From contig JAUJEA010000021.1 in the NCBI GenBank assembly GCA_030442035.1, positions 1 through 64,000 of the forward strand: a stretch of 64,000 nt of DNA, in the 5' to 3' direction. The notes under the pieces are model-generated. The model saw only the letters and a program-made list of their open reading frames with translations, was not told where the DNA came from and did no database searches. Position 1 is the stretch's first letter; each line of letters begins with the position of its first letter. Positions 12,001 to 18,593 of the stretch are shown one piece after another. The DNA comes from Splendidivirga corallicola (GTDB lineage: Bacteria > Bacteroidota > Bacteroidia > Cytophagales > Cyclobacteriaceae). The translations under genes and the position numbers were made by a program.

Positions 12001-14741
12001 GATCTTTCTTGCCAAATAATACTACTTTAAATGCAACCTTTGTGCCCGATCCATCCCAGGTTGGTACTACCGTAACATTGATACTGACCACCAATGATCC
12101 TGCAGGGCCTTGCCCCGCCGCTGTTTCAACTGTTCCCGTAACAATTCACTCGCTGCCAACTGTCAGTTTTGGTGGGCTGAATCCCGAATATGCCTTGAAT
12201 GATCCTACTGTACCTTTATTTGGATCACCTGCCGGAGGTACATTTATGGGCCCCGGAATTGTTAGCGGTGTTTCATTTAGCCCGTCTGCTGCAGGTGTAG
12301 GAACTCATTCGATTACTTATACTTATATTGACCCAAGTACAGGTTGTCAGAATACGACACCGGCACAATCCGTTACAGTCAATCCATTGCCATCTGTAGG
12401 TATTCCAGGCTTAGGGGCAACTGATTTCTGTTTTGATGATCCTGATTTCCCACTGGTGGGTGATCCAGTGGCCGATGGTATTAACACCTTTGGTGTTTTC
12501 TCAGGTCCTGGTGTTGTTAACAATCAGTTTTTCAGAGCTTCCCTTGCCGGAGTTGGAACACATGTGATCAGGTATACTTTTACAGATGCCAATAGTGCCA
12601 CAAACTTCACTGATGTGGTTGTAAACGTTCGTAGCCTACCGGTTTCTGATTTTATGGTGAATAATGGATGTGATGGTGAAAGTGTTAATTTCCAGGACTT
12701 ATCATCCATTCCTGATATAACAGATTCCATCGTATCATGGGATTGGGACTTTGGTGATGGTTCTCCTATTAGTAATGTACAAAATCCAAGTCATTTGTAT
12801 GCTTCGCCAGGCACCTATGATATCACACTTACTGTGACTTCCACACATGGTTGTACAGCTTCAAGAACAATCTCATTGGATATTGGAGCTTTCCCAAATA
12901 CCGACTTTGATTGGAATATGATTTGTTTTGGGGACGATACACAATTCACAGATAATACAGTCTTTAGTCAAGGCTTTATCACTGATTTTAGTTGGGATTT
13001 CGACGATCCGGCCAGCGGGGCATCAAACACTTCAACATTGCAAAACCCAACGCATAGATTTAGTGCTCCTGGCGTATACAACGTGGCACTCACAGTGACA
13101 TCCGGAATAGGTTGCCAGAGAACTGCCATTCGACAGGTCTTTATATTACCAAGTATACAGGCTAATGAATTTCCATATACCGAGAGCTTTGAAGGAGGTA
13201 CCGGCGGTTGGGTAGCAGAAGGACCTCTTTCAAGCTGGCAACATGGTCAACCGACAGCGGTTATTAATAGCGCTGCGGAAGGACAGAATGCGTGGGTAAC
13301 GAACCTTTCAGGCTCTTATAATCAGGGTGAAAGATCCTGGGTCAATAGCCCTTGTTATGATTTCTCTCAACTGGAAAGGCCAATGATATCCTTCAAGATA
13401 TGGTCTCATACTGAAAGCGGTAAAAGCGGTGCTGTGTTGGAGGCATCTACGGATGGAGGAACTACCTGGCAGGTAGTAGGAGGAAATGATGGAAGATTAA
13501 GCATTGGATGGTATAATGAATCAGCTATTATTGGAAGCCCTAGTAGTCCGGGAAATATCAATGTAGGTGATATAGGATGGTCAGGAACGGATACAGGGTG
13601 GAAGACTGCTAAATATAATTTGGATCAATTCAGAGGAAACAGCTCAGTCAGGTTTAGAATTACATTTGGCGCTGATCAGAATGATCCTAGCATAACAGGG
13701 CTTAACGGTTTTGGTTTTGATGATATCTTTATTGGGGAAAGATCAAAGATCGTATTATTAGAGCACTTCACCAATATGTCAAGTGATCGAAGCACACTGG
13801 CTGATGCAGAGTTGGATCAGCTTCTTGATGATAATGTCGATGAAGTTATCAGCATAAATTATCATACGAGTTTCCCTGGTGCGGATGTGCTCAACGGAGA
13901 TAACAAAGCGGATCCAAGTGCTAGAAGATTATTCTACGGAATATCGGAGCCACCAACAACTGTTTTATACACCGATAGTCTTCATATTTTTGAAATGCAG
14001 AATAGTGTCGACAGATTAGGGGTGCAAGATTCTGTAGATGTGAATTCCCTGGAAGATCCGTTATTTGATGTTAATGTAACCTTTACGGATGATGGTATTA
14101 ATTCGAGATTGAATATCAATGCAACCATTACAGCTACAGATGAAATGACAACTCCTTTAAATGAGCCTGTTGCAGTTCACATAGCAGTTATCGAAAAAAG
14201 TATTACAGGAGTTTCTCCTTCGAACCCGTCAAAAGTATTTAGAAATGTATTAAAGCGATTGCTCCCTGATGCTTCCGGAACAACCATAGACAGGACCTGG
14301 AATGTATCAACAAGTGAGGTTGTTAGCCAAACATGGGAAGTTGATGCTTATGATCCGACGAATTTGGCCGTCGTGGTTTTTGTTCAAAATAAAAGGACAA
14401 AACGTATTTACCAAACACATTATCTTGATGCACCGGCCAGGGTGAATTCAACTGTTACAGGCATTACACCGGATGAGGCACAGGAAAATGCTGTTACTGT
14501 AAAAGTTTATCCTACGCCGGCCTCTAATAGGATTTTCGCCAAAATTGATAATTCTCAAAGTAAGAAATATAGCTGGCGTCTGTTGGATCAACGGAGTGTT
14601 CTTATCACTAAAGGATCATTGGAGCGTAATCAGAAGGAGTTCTCAATAGACAGCTCCGATATCCCAAGCGGTATGTATTATCTGATTATAGAACCGGAAG
14701 CAGGGGAGGCCATACACAAGAAAGTCATCATCGTGCATTAG
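1..14741 (+). CDS. Giant T9SS-exported repeat protein (5' truncated by window)
   Basis: The reading frame is already open at base 3 and in register with the repeats, so the true start lies upstream; the GTG at 84 is an internal Val codon. About 4,912 codons are visible. Order: 19 copies of an Ig-like module A alternating with 18 of module B (to about 10,220); two modules starting near AGADQ..CGTST (10.2-10.7 kb); four PKD-like modules with I-C-x-x-x-x-x-N-I cores (10.74-11.88 kb); three further Ig/PKD-like modules; two PKD domains with WDWDFGDG and SWDFDDP (12.64-13.15 kb); a jelly-roll-like domain (13.17-13.73 kb); an Omp28/thioredoxin-like segment LLEHFTN (13.74-14.0 kb); and a C-terminal type A sorting domain (VKVYPTPASNR... 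to KKVIIVH). Such tails direct secretion through the type IX system and anchoring at the cell surface. A role as adhesin or gliding/biofilm protein is inference. Paired cysteines in the repeats could form disulfides. Confidence 0.93.
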   Translation, partial: DGAGANCTSAQSAASTVTINPRPAVKTVTILTDPICDGDVAQVQITASDAGINYEVFDQTLTSVSASTPGTGANLTITTSALSTSVTSLIVRATNPGTTCTRDFAGVGITIDAIPATPTITVTGGSLTFCEDGGTTDVDLQSSAAPNGGTYLWYKDGIATALTTQTITLNSVAESGDYTVAVTDGAGANCTSAQSAASTVTINPRPAVKTVTIVTDPICDGDAAQVQITSSDAGINYEVFDQTLTSVSASVGGTGANLTITTNALSTSVTSLIVRATNPGTTCTRDFAGVGITIDAIPATPTITVTGGSLTFCEDGGTTDVDLQSSAAPNGGTYLWYKDGIATALTTQTITLNSVAESGDYTVAVTDGAGANCTSAQSVASTVTINPRPTVKTVTILTDPICDGDAAQVQITASDAGINYEVFDQTLTSVSASTPGTGANLTITTSALSTSVTSLIVRATNPSTTCTRDFAGVGITIDAIPATPTITVTGGSLTFCEDGGTTDVDLESSAAPNGGTYLWYKDGIATALTTQTITLNSVAESGDYTVAVTDGAGANCTSAQSAASTVTINPRPTVKTVTILTDPICDGDAAQVQITASDAGINYEVFDQTLTSVSASTPGTGANLTITTSALSTAVTSLIVRATNATTTCTRDFAGVGITIDAIPATPTITVTGGSLTFCEDGGTTDVDLQSSAAPNGGTYLWYKDGIATALTTQTITLNSVAESGDYTVAVTDGAGANCTSAQSAASTVTINPRPTVKTVTILTDPICDGDAAQVQITSSDAGINYEVFDQTLTSVSASVGGTGANLTITTSALSTAVTSLIVRATNPGTTCTRDFAGVGITIDAIPATPTITVTGGSLTFCEDGGTTDVDLESSAAPNGGTYLWYKDGIATALTTQTITLNSVAESGDYTVEVTDGAGANCTSAQSAASTVTINPRPSVKTVTIVTDPICDGDAAQVQITSSDAGINYEVFDQTLTSVSASVGGTGANLTITTNALSTSVTSLIVRATNPGTTCTRDFAGVGITIDAIPATPTITVTGGSLTFCEDGGTTDVDLESSAAPNGGTYLWYKDGIATALTTQTITLNSVAESGDYTVAVTDGAGANCTSAQSAASTVTINPRPTVKTVTILTDPICDGDAAQVQITSSDAGINYEVFDQTLTSVSASTPGTGANLTITTGALSTSVTSLIVRATNPGTTCTRDFAGVGITIDAIPATPTITVTGGSLTFCEDGGTTDVDLQSSAAPNGGTYLWYKDGIATALTTQTITLNSVAESGDYTVAVTDGAGANCTSAQSAASTVTINPRPTVKTVTILTDPICDGDVAQVQITSSDAGINYEVFDQTLTSVSASVGGTGANLTITTNALSTSVTSLIVRATNPGTTCTRDFAGVGITIDAIPATPTITVTGGSLTFCEDGGTTDVDLESSAAPNGGTYLWYKDGIATALTTQTITLNSVAESGDYTVAVTDGAGANCTSAQSAASTVTINPRPTVKTVTILTDPICDGDAAQVQITSSDAGINYEVFDQTLTSVSASVGGTGANLTITTSALSTSVTSLIVRATNPGTTCTRDFAGVGITIDAIPATPTITVTGGSLTFCEDGGTTDVDLQSSAAPNGGTYLWYKDGIATALTTQTITLNSVAESGDYTVEVTDGAGANCTSAQSAASTVTINPRPAVKTVTILTDPICDGDVAQVQITASDAGINYEVFDQTLTSVSASTPGTGANLTITTSALSTSVTSLIVRATNPGTTCTRDFAGVGITIDAIPATPTITVTGGSLTFCEDGGTTDVDLESSAAPNGGTYLWYKDGIATALTTQTITLNSVAESGDYTVEVTDGAGANCTSAQSAASTVTINPRPTVKTVTILTDPICDGDVAQVQITASDAGINYEVFDQTLTSVSASTPGTGANLTITTSALSTSVTSLIVRATNPGTTCTRDFAGVGITIDAIPATPTITVTGGSLTFCEDGGTTDVDLQSSAAPNGGTYLWYKDGIATALTTQTITLNSVAESGDYTVAVTDGAGANCTSAQSAASTVTINPRPTVKTVTILTDPICDGDAAQVQITSSDAGINYEVFDQTLTSVSASVGGTGANLTITTSALSTAVTSLIVRATNPGTTCTRDFAGVGITIDAIPATPTITVTGGSLTFCEDGGTTDVDLESSAAPNGGTYLWYKDGIATALTTQTITLNSVAESGDYTVEVTDGAGANCTSAQSAASTVTINPRPTVKTVTILTDPICDGDAAQVQITSSDAGINYEVFDQTLTSVSASTPGTGANLTITTSALSTSVASLIVRATNPSTTCTRDFAGVGITIDAIPATPTITVTGGSLTFCEDGGTTDVDLQSSAAPNGGTYLWYKDGIATALTTQTITLNSVAESGDYTVAVTDGAGANCTSAQSAASTVTINPRPTVKTVTILTDPICDGDVAQVQITSSDAGINYEVFDQALTSVSASVGGTGANLTITTSALSTSVTSLIVRATNPGTTCTRDFAGVGITIDAIPATPTITVTGGSLTFCEDGGTTDVDLQSSAAPNGGTYLWYKDGIATALTTQTITLNSVAESGDYTVAVIDGAGANCTSAQSAASTVTINPRPAVKTVTILTDPICDGDVAQVQITASDAGINYEVFDQTLTSVSASTPGTGANLTITTGALSTSVTSLIVRATNPGTTCTRDFAGVGITIDAIPATPTITVTGGSLTFCEDGGTTDVDLESSAAPNGGTYLWYKDGIATALTTQTITLNSVAESGDYTVEVTDGAGANCTSAQSAASTVTINPRPTVKTVTILTDPICDGDAAQVQITASDAGINYEVFDQTLTSVSASTPGTGANLTITTSALSTAVTSLIVRATNPSTTCTRDFAGVGITIDAIPATPTITVTGGSLTFCEDGGTTDVDLESSAAPNGGTYLWYKDGIATALTTQTITLNSVAESGDYTVAVTDGAGANCTSAQSAASTVTINPRPTVKTVTILTDPICDGDAAQVQITASDAGINYEVFDQTLTSVSASVGGTGANLTITTNALSTSVTSLIVRATNPGTTCTRDFAGVGITIDAIPATPTITVTGGSLTFCEDGGTTDVDLESSAAPNGGTYLWYKDGIATALTTQTITLNSVAESGDYTVEVTDGAGANCTSAQSAASTVTINPRPAVKTVTILTDPICDGDAAQVQITSSDAGINYEVFDQTLTSVSASTPGTGANLTITTSALSTSVTSLIVRATNPSTTCTRDFAGVGITIDAIPATPTITVTSGSLTFCEDGGTTDVDLQSSAAPNGGTYLWYKDGIATALTTQTITLNSVAESGDYTVAVTDGAGANCTSAQSAASTVTINPRPTVKTVTIVTDPICDGDAAQVQITASDAGINYEVFDQTLTSVSASVGGTGANLTITTNALSTSVTSLIVRATNPSTTCTRDFAGVGITIDQQPTVAAAGADQQVCGTSTTLAGNVPLISSGNWSIISGVGGSISSPGLANSTFNGVAGTTYVLRWTISNGVCTDSQDEVSIQFDQTPTAANAGADQAVCGTSTLLSANSPAIGSGQWSFVSNPDGLGIISDINSATSFFSGSANQTYVLRWTVSNGVCTPSTDDVNIQLSDVPIVSANPITEIICHNNQSNIALSELVGVPGLVTYDWTVVYSGVSGPAGPGQAFSTDVGGPRIAETLTTTGSVTGTATYTITATSDAPFNCVSNPIVVVVVVFPEPDVMATDQTICSGDISNVAITNPNAVPGTTFNWTVQNVTGGITGASAGSGNLIAQQLINPGNTAGVVTYRITPIANGCPGATFDVDVTVNPVPDIISSPTQETICHGDMTNISLSNPNAVAGTVFNWTVVQAGGVTGASAGSGTSIQQTLSNPTNTPGTATYTITPSAGTCNGSSIVVIVTVNPQPDVLATPASETICSGSSTNITLSNPNNVTGTTFDWTVTNITGAVTGASDGTGTNITQVLNNSGPGSGTVTYTIVPSSFGCSGSSLDVVVTVEPVATANAGIPIEICDGENALLNGSIGGAASSATWASGDGLGSFLPNNTTLNATFVPDPSQVGTTVTLILTTNDPAGPCPAAVSTVPVTIHSLPTVSFGGLNPEYALNDPTVPLFGSPAGGTFMGPGIVSGVSFSPSAAGVGTHSITYTYIDPSTGCQNTTPAQSVTVNPLPSVGIPGLGATDFCFDDPDFPLVGDPVADGINTFGVFSGPGVVNNQFFRASLAGVGTHVIRYTFTDANSATNFTDVVVNVRSLPVSDFMVNNGCDGESVNFQDLSSIPDITDSIVSWDWDFGDGSPISNVQNPSHLYASPGTYDITLTVTSTHGCTASRTISLDIGAFPNTDFDWNMICFGDDTQFTDNTVFSQGFITDFSWDFDDPASGASNTSTLQNPTHRFSAPGVYNVALTVTSGIGCQRTAIRQVFILPSIQANEFPYTESFEGGTGGWVAEGPLSSWQHGQPTAVINSAAEGQNAWVTNLSGSYNQGERSWVNSPCYDFSQLERPMISFKIWSHTESGKSGAVLEASTDGGTTWQVVGGNDGRLSIGWYNESAIIGSPSSPGNINVGDIGWSGTDTGWKTAKYNLDQFRGNSSVRFRITFGADQNDPSITGLNGFGFDDIFIGERSKIVLLEHFTNMSSDRSTLADAELDQLLDDNVDEVISINYHTSFPGADVLNGDNKADPSARRLFYGISEPPTTVLYTDSLHIFEMQNSVDRLGVQDSVDVNSLEDPLFDVNVTFTDDGINSRLNINATITATDEMTTPLNEPVAVHIAVIEKSITGVSPSNPSKVFRNVLKRLLPDASGTTIDRTWNVSTSEVVSQTWEVDAYDPTNLAVVVFVQNKRTKRIYQTHYLDAPARVNSTVTGITPDEAQENAVTVKVYPTPASNRIFAKIDNSQSKKYSWRLLDQRSVLITKGSLERNQKEFSIDSSDIPSGMYYLIIEPEAGEAIHKKVIIVH
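3..10220 (+). repeat. In-frame tandem array of 549-bp (183-aa) units
   Basis: The KTVTI(L/V)TDPICDGD segment recurs at 84, 633, 1182 and every 549 bp up to 9966: 19 occurrences with no length change between them. Each unit has module A (about 100 aa, ICDGD to GVGITIDAIPATPTITVTGG) and module B (about 83 aa, SLTFCEDGGTTDV to TVTINPRP). Units differ at a handful of alternative positions (TPG/VGG, LQSS/LESS, AVTD/EVTD, SALSTSV/NALSTSV/SALSTAV/GALSTSV) that are shuffled among copies. The array continues upstream of the window; the last unit stops after module A and passes into ITIDQQPTVAAAG. Confidence 0.97.
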
Positions 14742-14782
14742 TTTTAGATTAGCTATTTGACCCACGATCATACTTCAATGAG

Positions 14783-14806
14783 ATCCCTTGAAAGTTCTTT
14801 AGGGAT
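14783..14806 (+). terminator. Possible terminator hairpin after the giant gene
   Basis: ATCCCT pairs with AGGGAT about 40 bp after the stop codon, with an inner AAAG/CTTT pairing. There is no T-run after it, so intrinsic termination is uncertain. Confidence 0.35.
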
Positions 14807-15031
14807 GACCTTAACTGAAAGTTTCAAATCATTTTAATTATTAAGAATCTTTAATGCCTTACGCTAAGAGCTTTGGTTATTCCTAGTTGAAATAAATGTA
14901 TCTTCCATTGACAGTATGTGGATCAATGGACCATAGCAAAAGGTATAAGCTTCATGGAGGCCTTATATCAAAAAATATCAGTGTAGGAGAAAATTGGTAA
15001 GATATCGTATTTTCCGCAAAGTAAGGTATAA

Positions 15032-15060
15032 AACCTTTGCCGGTCTACTAGGCAAAGGTT
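15032..15060. terminator. Perfect 10-bp inverted repeat between convergent genes
   Basis: AACCTTTGCC and GGCAAAGGTT flank a 9-nt loop. The position between convergent genes suits a bidirectional terminator, but neither side has a clear T-run. Confidence 0.4.
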
Positions 15061-15169
15061 ATACAATATCCTTGTATTCGATTGGAATAAGTGATGTTTT
15101 TACTATAGGCGTTATGCGATAGTTTGCATGAGAATGAGGGTACTCCGAATATTAGCGTGAAAGAAGTCA

Positions 15170-15565
15170 TTAGCTTGCTTTTAGAAGATTAGTTAAACTT
15201 AATTGGATGTAATTGTAAAAATGATCCAAGGGAACCAATGTATACCGGTCCTCTCCATGAATTGGATTATGATCCCATGAAAACAAATTTTCAGGCCTGT
15301 AGATTATGAAAGATGCTTGGTGGTCCTGACTATGATCCAGTAAGCTACTTTCAATCTTTTGAATTACATCTCTTTTTTGGTTGAAAATATTTGCTCCCAT
15401 AACAAGTACATCCGGAAGAAGGTTGCTATAGTTTAGAACTTCTTCAACATCAAAAAAAGTATAGACTCGACAGCTAATTTCACGCTCAATTTTGAGTGTG
15501 AGGATACTGATGTCAATATCATCAGAATCAATTAAAAATATTGTTGGTTTCTTTGTGTTAGGCAT
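15170..15565 (-). CDS. Degenerate response-regulator receiver (pseudo-receiver)
   Basis: About 131 aa from the ATG at 15565 (MPNTKKPTIFLID); an upstream in-frame GTG at 15592 would add 9 residues. The acidic start IFLIDSDD and the overall length match a stand-alone CheY-like receiver. The position that should hold the phosphorylated Asp reads PDVLVMG, so Asp is replaced by Gly, and the conserved Lys before Pro is replaced by Val (TLVPLDHF). It probably cannot be phosphorylated and may act by protein contact. It lies about 150 nt downstream of the hybrid kinase on the same strand, behind two terminators, so it is probably a separate transcript with a related function. The receiver fold is moderately sure; the role is unknown. 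Confidence 0.6.
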   Translation of the reverse strand: MPNTKKPTIFLIDSDDIDISILTLKIEREISCRVYTFFDVEEVLNYSNLLPDVLVMGANIFNQKRDVIQKIESSLLDHSQDHQASFIIYRPENLFSWDHNPIHGEDRYTLVPLDHFYNYIQLSLTNLLKAS

Positions 15566-15606
15566 ATCAATTTTTAGGAATTGATAAACCACTTTCGTGC
15601 CTGGCT

Positions 15607-15636
15607 AAAAAAAAGCCCTAAATGGACTTCTAAGGC
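15607..15636 (-). terminator. Second terminator downstream of the hybrid kinase
   Basis: On the minus strand GCCTTA pairs with TAGGGC (one T-G wobble) and is followed directly by eight T residues. The plus strand also has a T-run after the stem, so it may work in both directions. Confidence 0.5.
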
Positions 15637-15658
15637 ATCTTTTTTGAAAGGACAATTC

Positions 15659-15684
15659 AAAAAAAATCCCACATTGGGATTTTA
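15659..15684 (-). terminator. Intrinsic terminator after the hybrid kinase
   Basis: A 9-bp perfect stem (AAAATCCCA / TGGGATTTT, 3-nt loop) lies 33 bp past the kinase stop, with a T-run on the minus strand. Confidence 0.75.
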
Positions 15685-15716
15685 CTTCTTCATTTGAAAA
15701 ATTTCAAGGAATTGGT

Positions 15717-18566
15717 TTATTGAACCACCTCTAACAGTTGAATGCTCTTGAGCTCCTGGTATGCTTTGTTGCAAGTTTTTTCAATGAGATCGATCAATTC
15801 CGGAACTTCTTTGATATGCTCTTTATTTCTGCAATTCATTTCAACCGTTTCTACCACATTCTTAAGAGAATTGATACCCATAAAGATAATAGAAGGCTTA
15901 AGTTTATGAGCGGTTCTTGCAATATTTTCCCAGTCTTTGGTTTTCACCCAGGCCTTCATATTGGCAATCAGCTGTGGGCTACTACCCAAGAAGACATTGA
16001 TCATCTCCTTCATAAATTCTATGTCATCATTGCTAATTTCGCTTAAATAAGACAAATCGATGGCTTCATAGTTTGGCTGTGTTTTTTTGCTGCCATTTAT
16101 TGGGAATTGCTTCTTTTCTTCATTTGGGATGGAAGGCCTTGGGGAGACCTGTGTTAATTTTGTGATTTTTTTGAAAAGATCTTCCGGTTTAAAGGGTTTG
16201 GAAAGGTAATCATTCATGCCAATTGTAAGGCATTTATCATTGTCACCAATAATGGCATTCGCTGTCAAAGCTATAATGGGGATGTCTCTTTTAGGAGGAT
16301 CAAAATGATCGCGGATATTCTTTGTTGCCTCATATCCGTCCATCACTGGCATTTGTACATCCATCAAAATGATGTCATAATCATTTCTTTTAAGCTTTTC
16401 CAATGCTATGTAACCGTTGGCAGCAATTTCTACTTCACAATTCCATTTCTTTAAAATATTGGAAGAATACATTTGATTTATGTCATTGTCTTCAACAAGC
16501 AGCACAGACAATTTATCGAATGAGCCAAGATCCTGGATTTTGATTTTTGAATCGTTCCTGGCATTGAATTTCTTGAAATCTTTGTCCTTCCCCTTTTCGT
16601 ATGGAATGAAAAAAGTGAAGGTAGTTCCTTCCCGCTCCTTACTTTCAACTGAGATACTACCGTTCTGAAGCTCAACCAATTGTTTGCAAATGGCAAGTCC
16701 CAATCCTGTCCCACCAAATCTCCTGGTAACACTATCATCCGCCTGTCTGAAGCTATCGAATATAGCTTCAATTTTATCGTCAGGGATACCAATTCCGGTG
16801 TCATTAACAGTGAATTTTAAGTTAACATTTTTGTTATCCGATGATCGAACAGAAACATTGACTTTGATACCACCGGAATAAGTAAACTTGATCGCATTAC
16901 TGACCAGATTCGTTAGAATTTGATTCAATCTGACAGGATCTCCCAAGAGAATTGTTTTTGCTTTGGGATCTATATTATATGATAGCTCAAGACCCTTTTC
17001 CATGGCTCTATATTGGAAAGTCTCAATTACAGAGATCACCTGGCTTTGGGGCATAAAACCAATCTTTTCAAACTTGAGTTTACCGGATTCGATTTTGGAA
17101 ATATCAAGGATATCATTGATAATAACCTTTAAGTTCTCCGTTGAACTTTGTATTCCTGATAGAAACTTTCGTTGCTCCTTCGAGGGATCAGATTCAACAA
17201 GGAGATTAACCAGTCCGGCAATGCCATTGATTGGAGTCCTGATTTCATGACTCATATTAGCCAGGAATTGCTCTTTAGCTTTCTGAGCATTCAGAAGTGC
17301 CTCGGCATCCTTTTTCCTTTGCGTGATATCGACAGAAATACTCAGGATCTGCATAGCGCCTTCGCCGGTATGCAATGCTTTCTTGGTAGTTTGAAACCAT
17401 TTTATTTCCCCGTCAGGTAATTTAAATGGTTCTTCGACGATGATTTCTTTTCCGCTAAGAATTGTCTCAATATCTTTTTTGGATTCATTATACAACTCTT
17501 CGGGCTTGGCCTTTGCCTGAGAATTAAGCAATTCGATCACATTTTCTTTTGTCGAACCATGAAGGTCTGCTACTGCCTGATTGATCAGAGAGAATCTACC
17601 CTCCCAGTTTTTTACATAGATCAAGTTAGGATCGGTATCGATGACCTGCTGGACAAAATGTTTTTGTTCCTGCAGCTCTTTATTCGTTTTTATTTTCTCA
17701 GTAATATCCCTGGAATCCAGAATCAATCCCTCAATTCCCTCTTTATCTTTCAAATTGATACTATTGGATTCCAAATACTTGTATTCTCCATCCTGACACA
17801 GGAACTGATACTCGATTTTTTGGATAACCTCAACCTTAAGGCTCTTTTTAAAAGTATCTTTGAATTGCTTTCTGTCTTTTGGATGAACAAGATCAAAAAA
17901 ACTTTGACCTACCAGGGAGCCATGATTATAGCCCAGTGTTTTTTCTGAGGAAGGATTATGGTATAAAATAATACCCCTTGGATCCAGGATGATGATGATA
18001 TCAGCCCCGTATTCAACCACTGCCTTGTTAAAACCTTCACTCCTAATGTAGTCATCCAACCTTTTAAATGATCGAATTCTATTTTTCAATGCATAGAATT
18101 CTCCGGCCAGAATATTAGTCAGAAATGATAAAATACTCTGCAATTCACGATTGAAGCGGTTCTCCTTCTGATTAGAGATATGTAATATAATCTCGCACTC
18201 ATCACCATAGAATCCGGGAATTAGGATCATAGATGAGGTTTTAGAAAGTAAAGTATTGTTAGCCTCAGAAGGTAGCTTTGAGGCTGTGTTGTAATACTTT
18301 AATTTTTTTATTTGAAAAGCTTCCTTAATAAAATCCGGAACTGATCCAGTTTGAATTGACTTTTCCTGTTTTTTACTATAGCCCTCACTGAAAATAGCAT
18401 CCAATTCTCCTTTCTTTTTATCAAAATGCCATAGAGAATATTGAAACTCCCGTTTCAATATATATTCAAGCGACTCAGTTAGGGTTGACTGAATGTCATG
18501 TAAAACTTTGGCCTTGGCCAATTCCCGCGAAATGTGATTGAAGTAATTTATTAATTCAGTATTCAA
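15717..18566 (-). CDS. Hybrid sensor histidine kinase (GAF-like, 2 PAS, HisKA, HATPase, REC, HPt)
   Basis: 949 aa with no membrane segment, so probably a cytoplasmic sensor. An N-terminal GAF-like region (about 10-165) is followed by two PAS domains (175-295, 300-420), HisKA with MSHEIRTP (His440), and HATPase with N-box NLVSNAIKF (553-561), DTGIGIP (589-595) and GGTGLGLA (618-625). A receiver has LMDVQMP (Asp736) and Lys790, and a C-terminal HPt has ARTAHKLKP (His887). This is a complete His-Asp-His relay whose natural output is the sigma-54 regulator encoded 27 nt upstream. The start codon is TTG: no in-frame ATG exists between the regulator's stop codon and residue 113. The HK frame is the same frame as the regulator, separated only by its TAA. 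The signal sensed is unknown. Confidence 0.93.
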   Translation of the reverse strand: MNTELINYFNHISRELAKAKVLHDIQSTLTESLEYILKREFQYSLWHFDKKKGELDAIFSEGYSKKQEKSIQTGSVPDFIKEAFQIKKLKYYNTASKLPSEANNTLLSKTSSMILIPGFYGDECEIILHISNQKENRFNRELQSILSFLTNILAGEFYALKNRIRSFKRLDDYIRSEGFNKAVVEYGADIIIILDPRGIILYHNPSSEKTLGYNHGSLVGQSFFDLVHPKDRKQFKDTFKKSLKVEVIQKIEYQFLCQDGEYKYLESNSINLKDKEGIEGLILDSRDITEKIKTNKELQEQKHFVQQVIDTDPNLIYVKNWEGRFSLINQAVADLHGSTKENVIELLNSQAKAKPEELYNESKKDIETILSGKEIIVEEPFKLPDGEIKWFQTTKKALHTGEGAMQILSISVDITQRKKDAEALLNAQKAKEQFLANMSHEIRTPINGIAGLVNLLVESDPSKEQRKFLSGIQSSTENLKVIINDILDISKIESGKLKFEKIGFMPQSQVISVIETFQYRAMEKGLELSYNIDPKAKTILLGDPVRLNQILTNLVSNAIKFTYSGGIKVNVSVRSSDNKNVNLKFTVNDTGIGIPDDKIEAIFDSFRQADDSVTRRFGGTGLGLAICKQLVELQNGSISVESKEREGTTFTFFIPYEKGKDKDFKKFNARNDSKIKIQDLGSFDKLSVLLVEDNDINQMYSSNILKKWNCEVEIAANGYIALEKLKRNDYDIILMDVQMPVMDGYEATKNIRDHFDPPKRDIPIIALTANAIIGDNDKCLTIGMNDYLSKPFKPEDLFKKITKLTQVSPRPSIPNEEKKQFPINGSKKTQPNYEAIDLSYLSEISNDDIEFMKEMINVFLGSSPQLIANMKAWVKTKDWENIARTAHKLKPSIIFMGINSLKNVVETVEMNCRNKEHIKEVPELIDLIEKTCNKAYQELKSIQLLEVVQ

Positions 18567-18593
18567 CTGGATATAAGTGTTTAAGATCCAACA

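Larger units (their letters stand above)
14742..15169. other. Intergenic region, 428 bp
   Basis: No gene is seen between the giant gene and the convergent pseudo-receiver. It holds two hairpins, listed separately, and is otherwise AT-rich without recognisable features. Confidence 0.6.
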
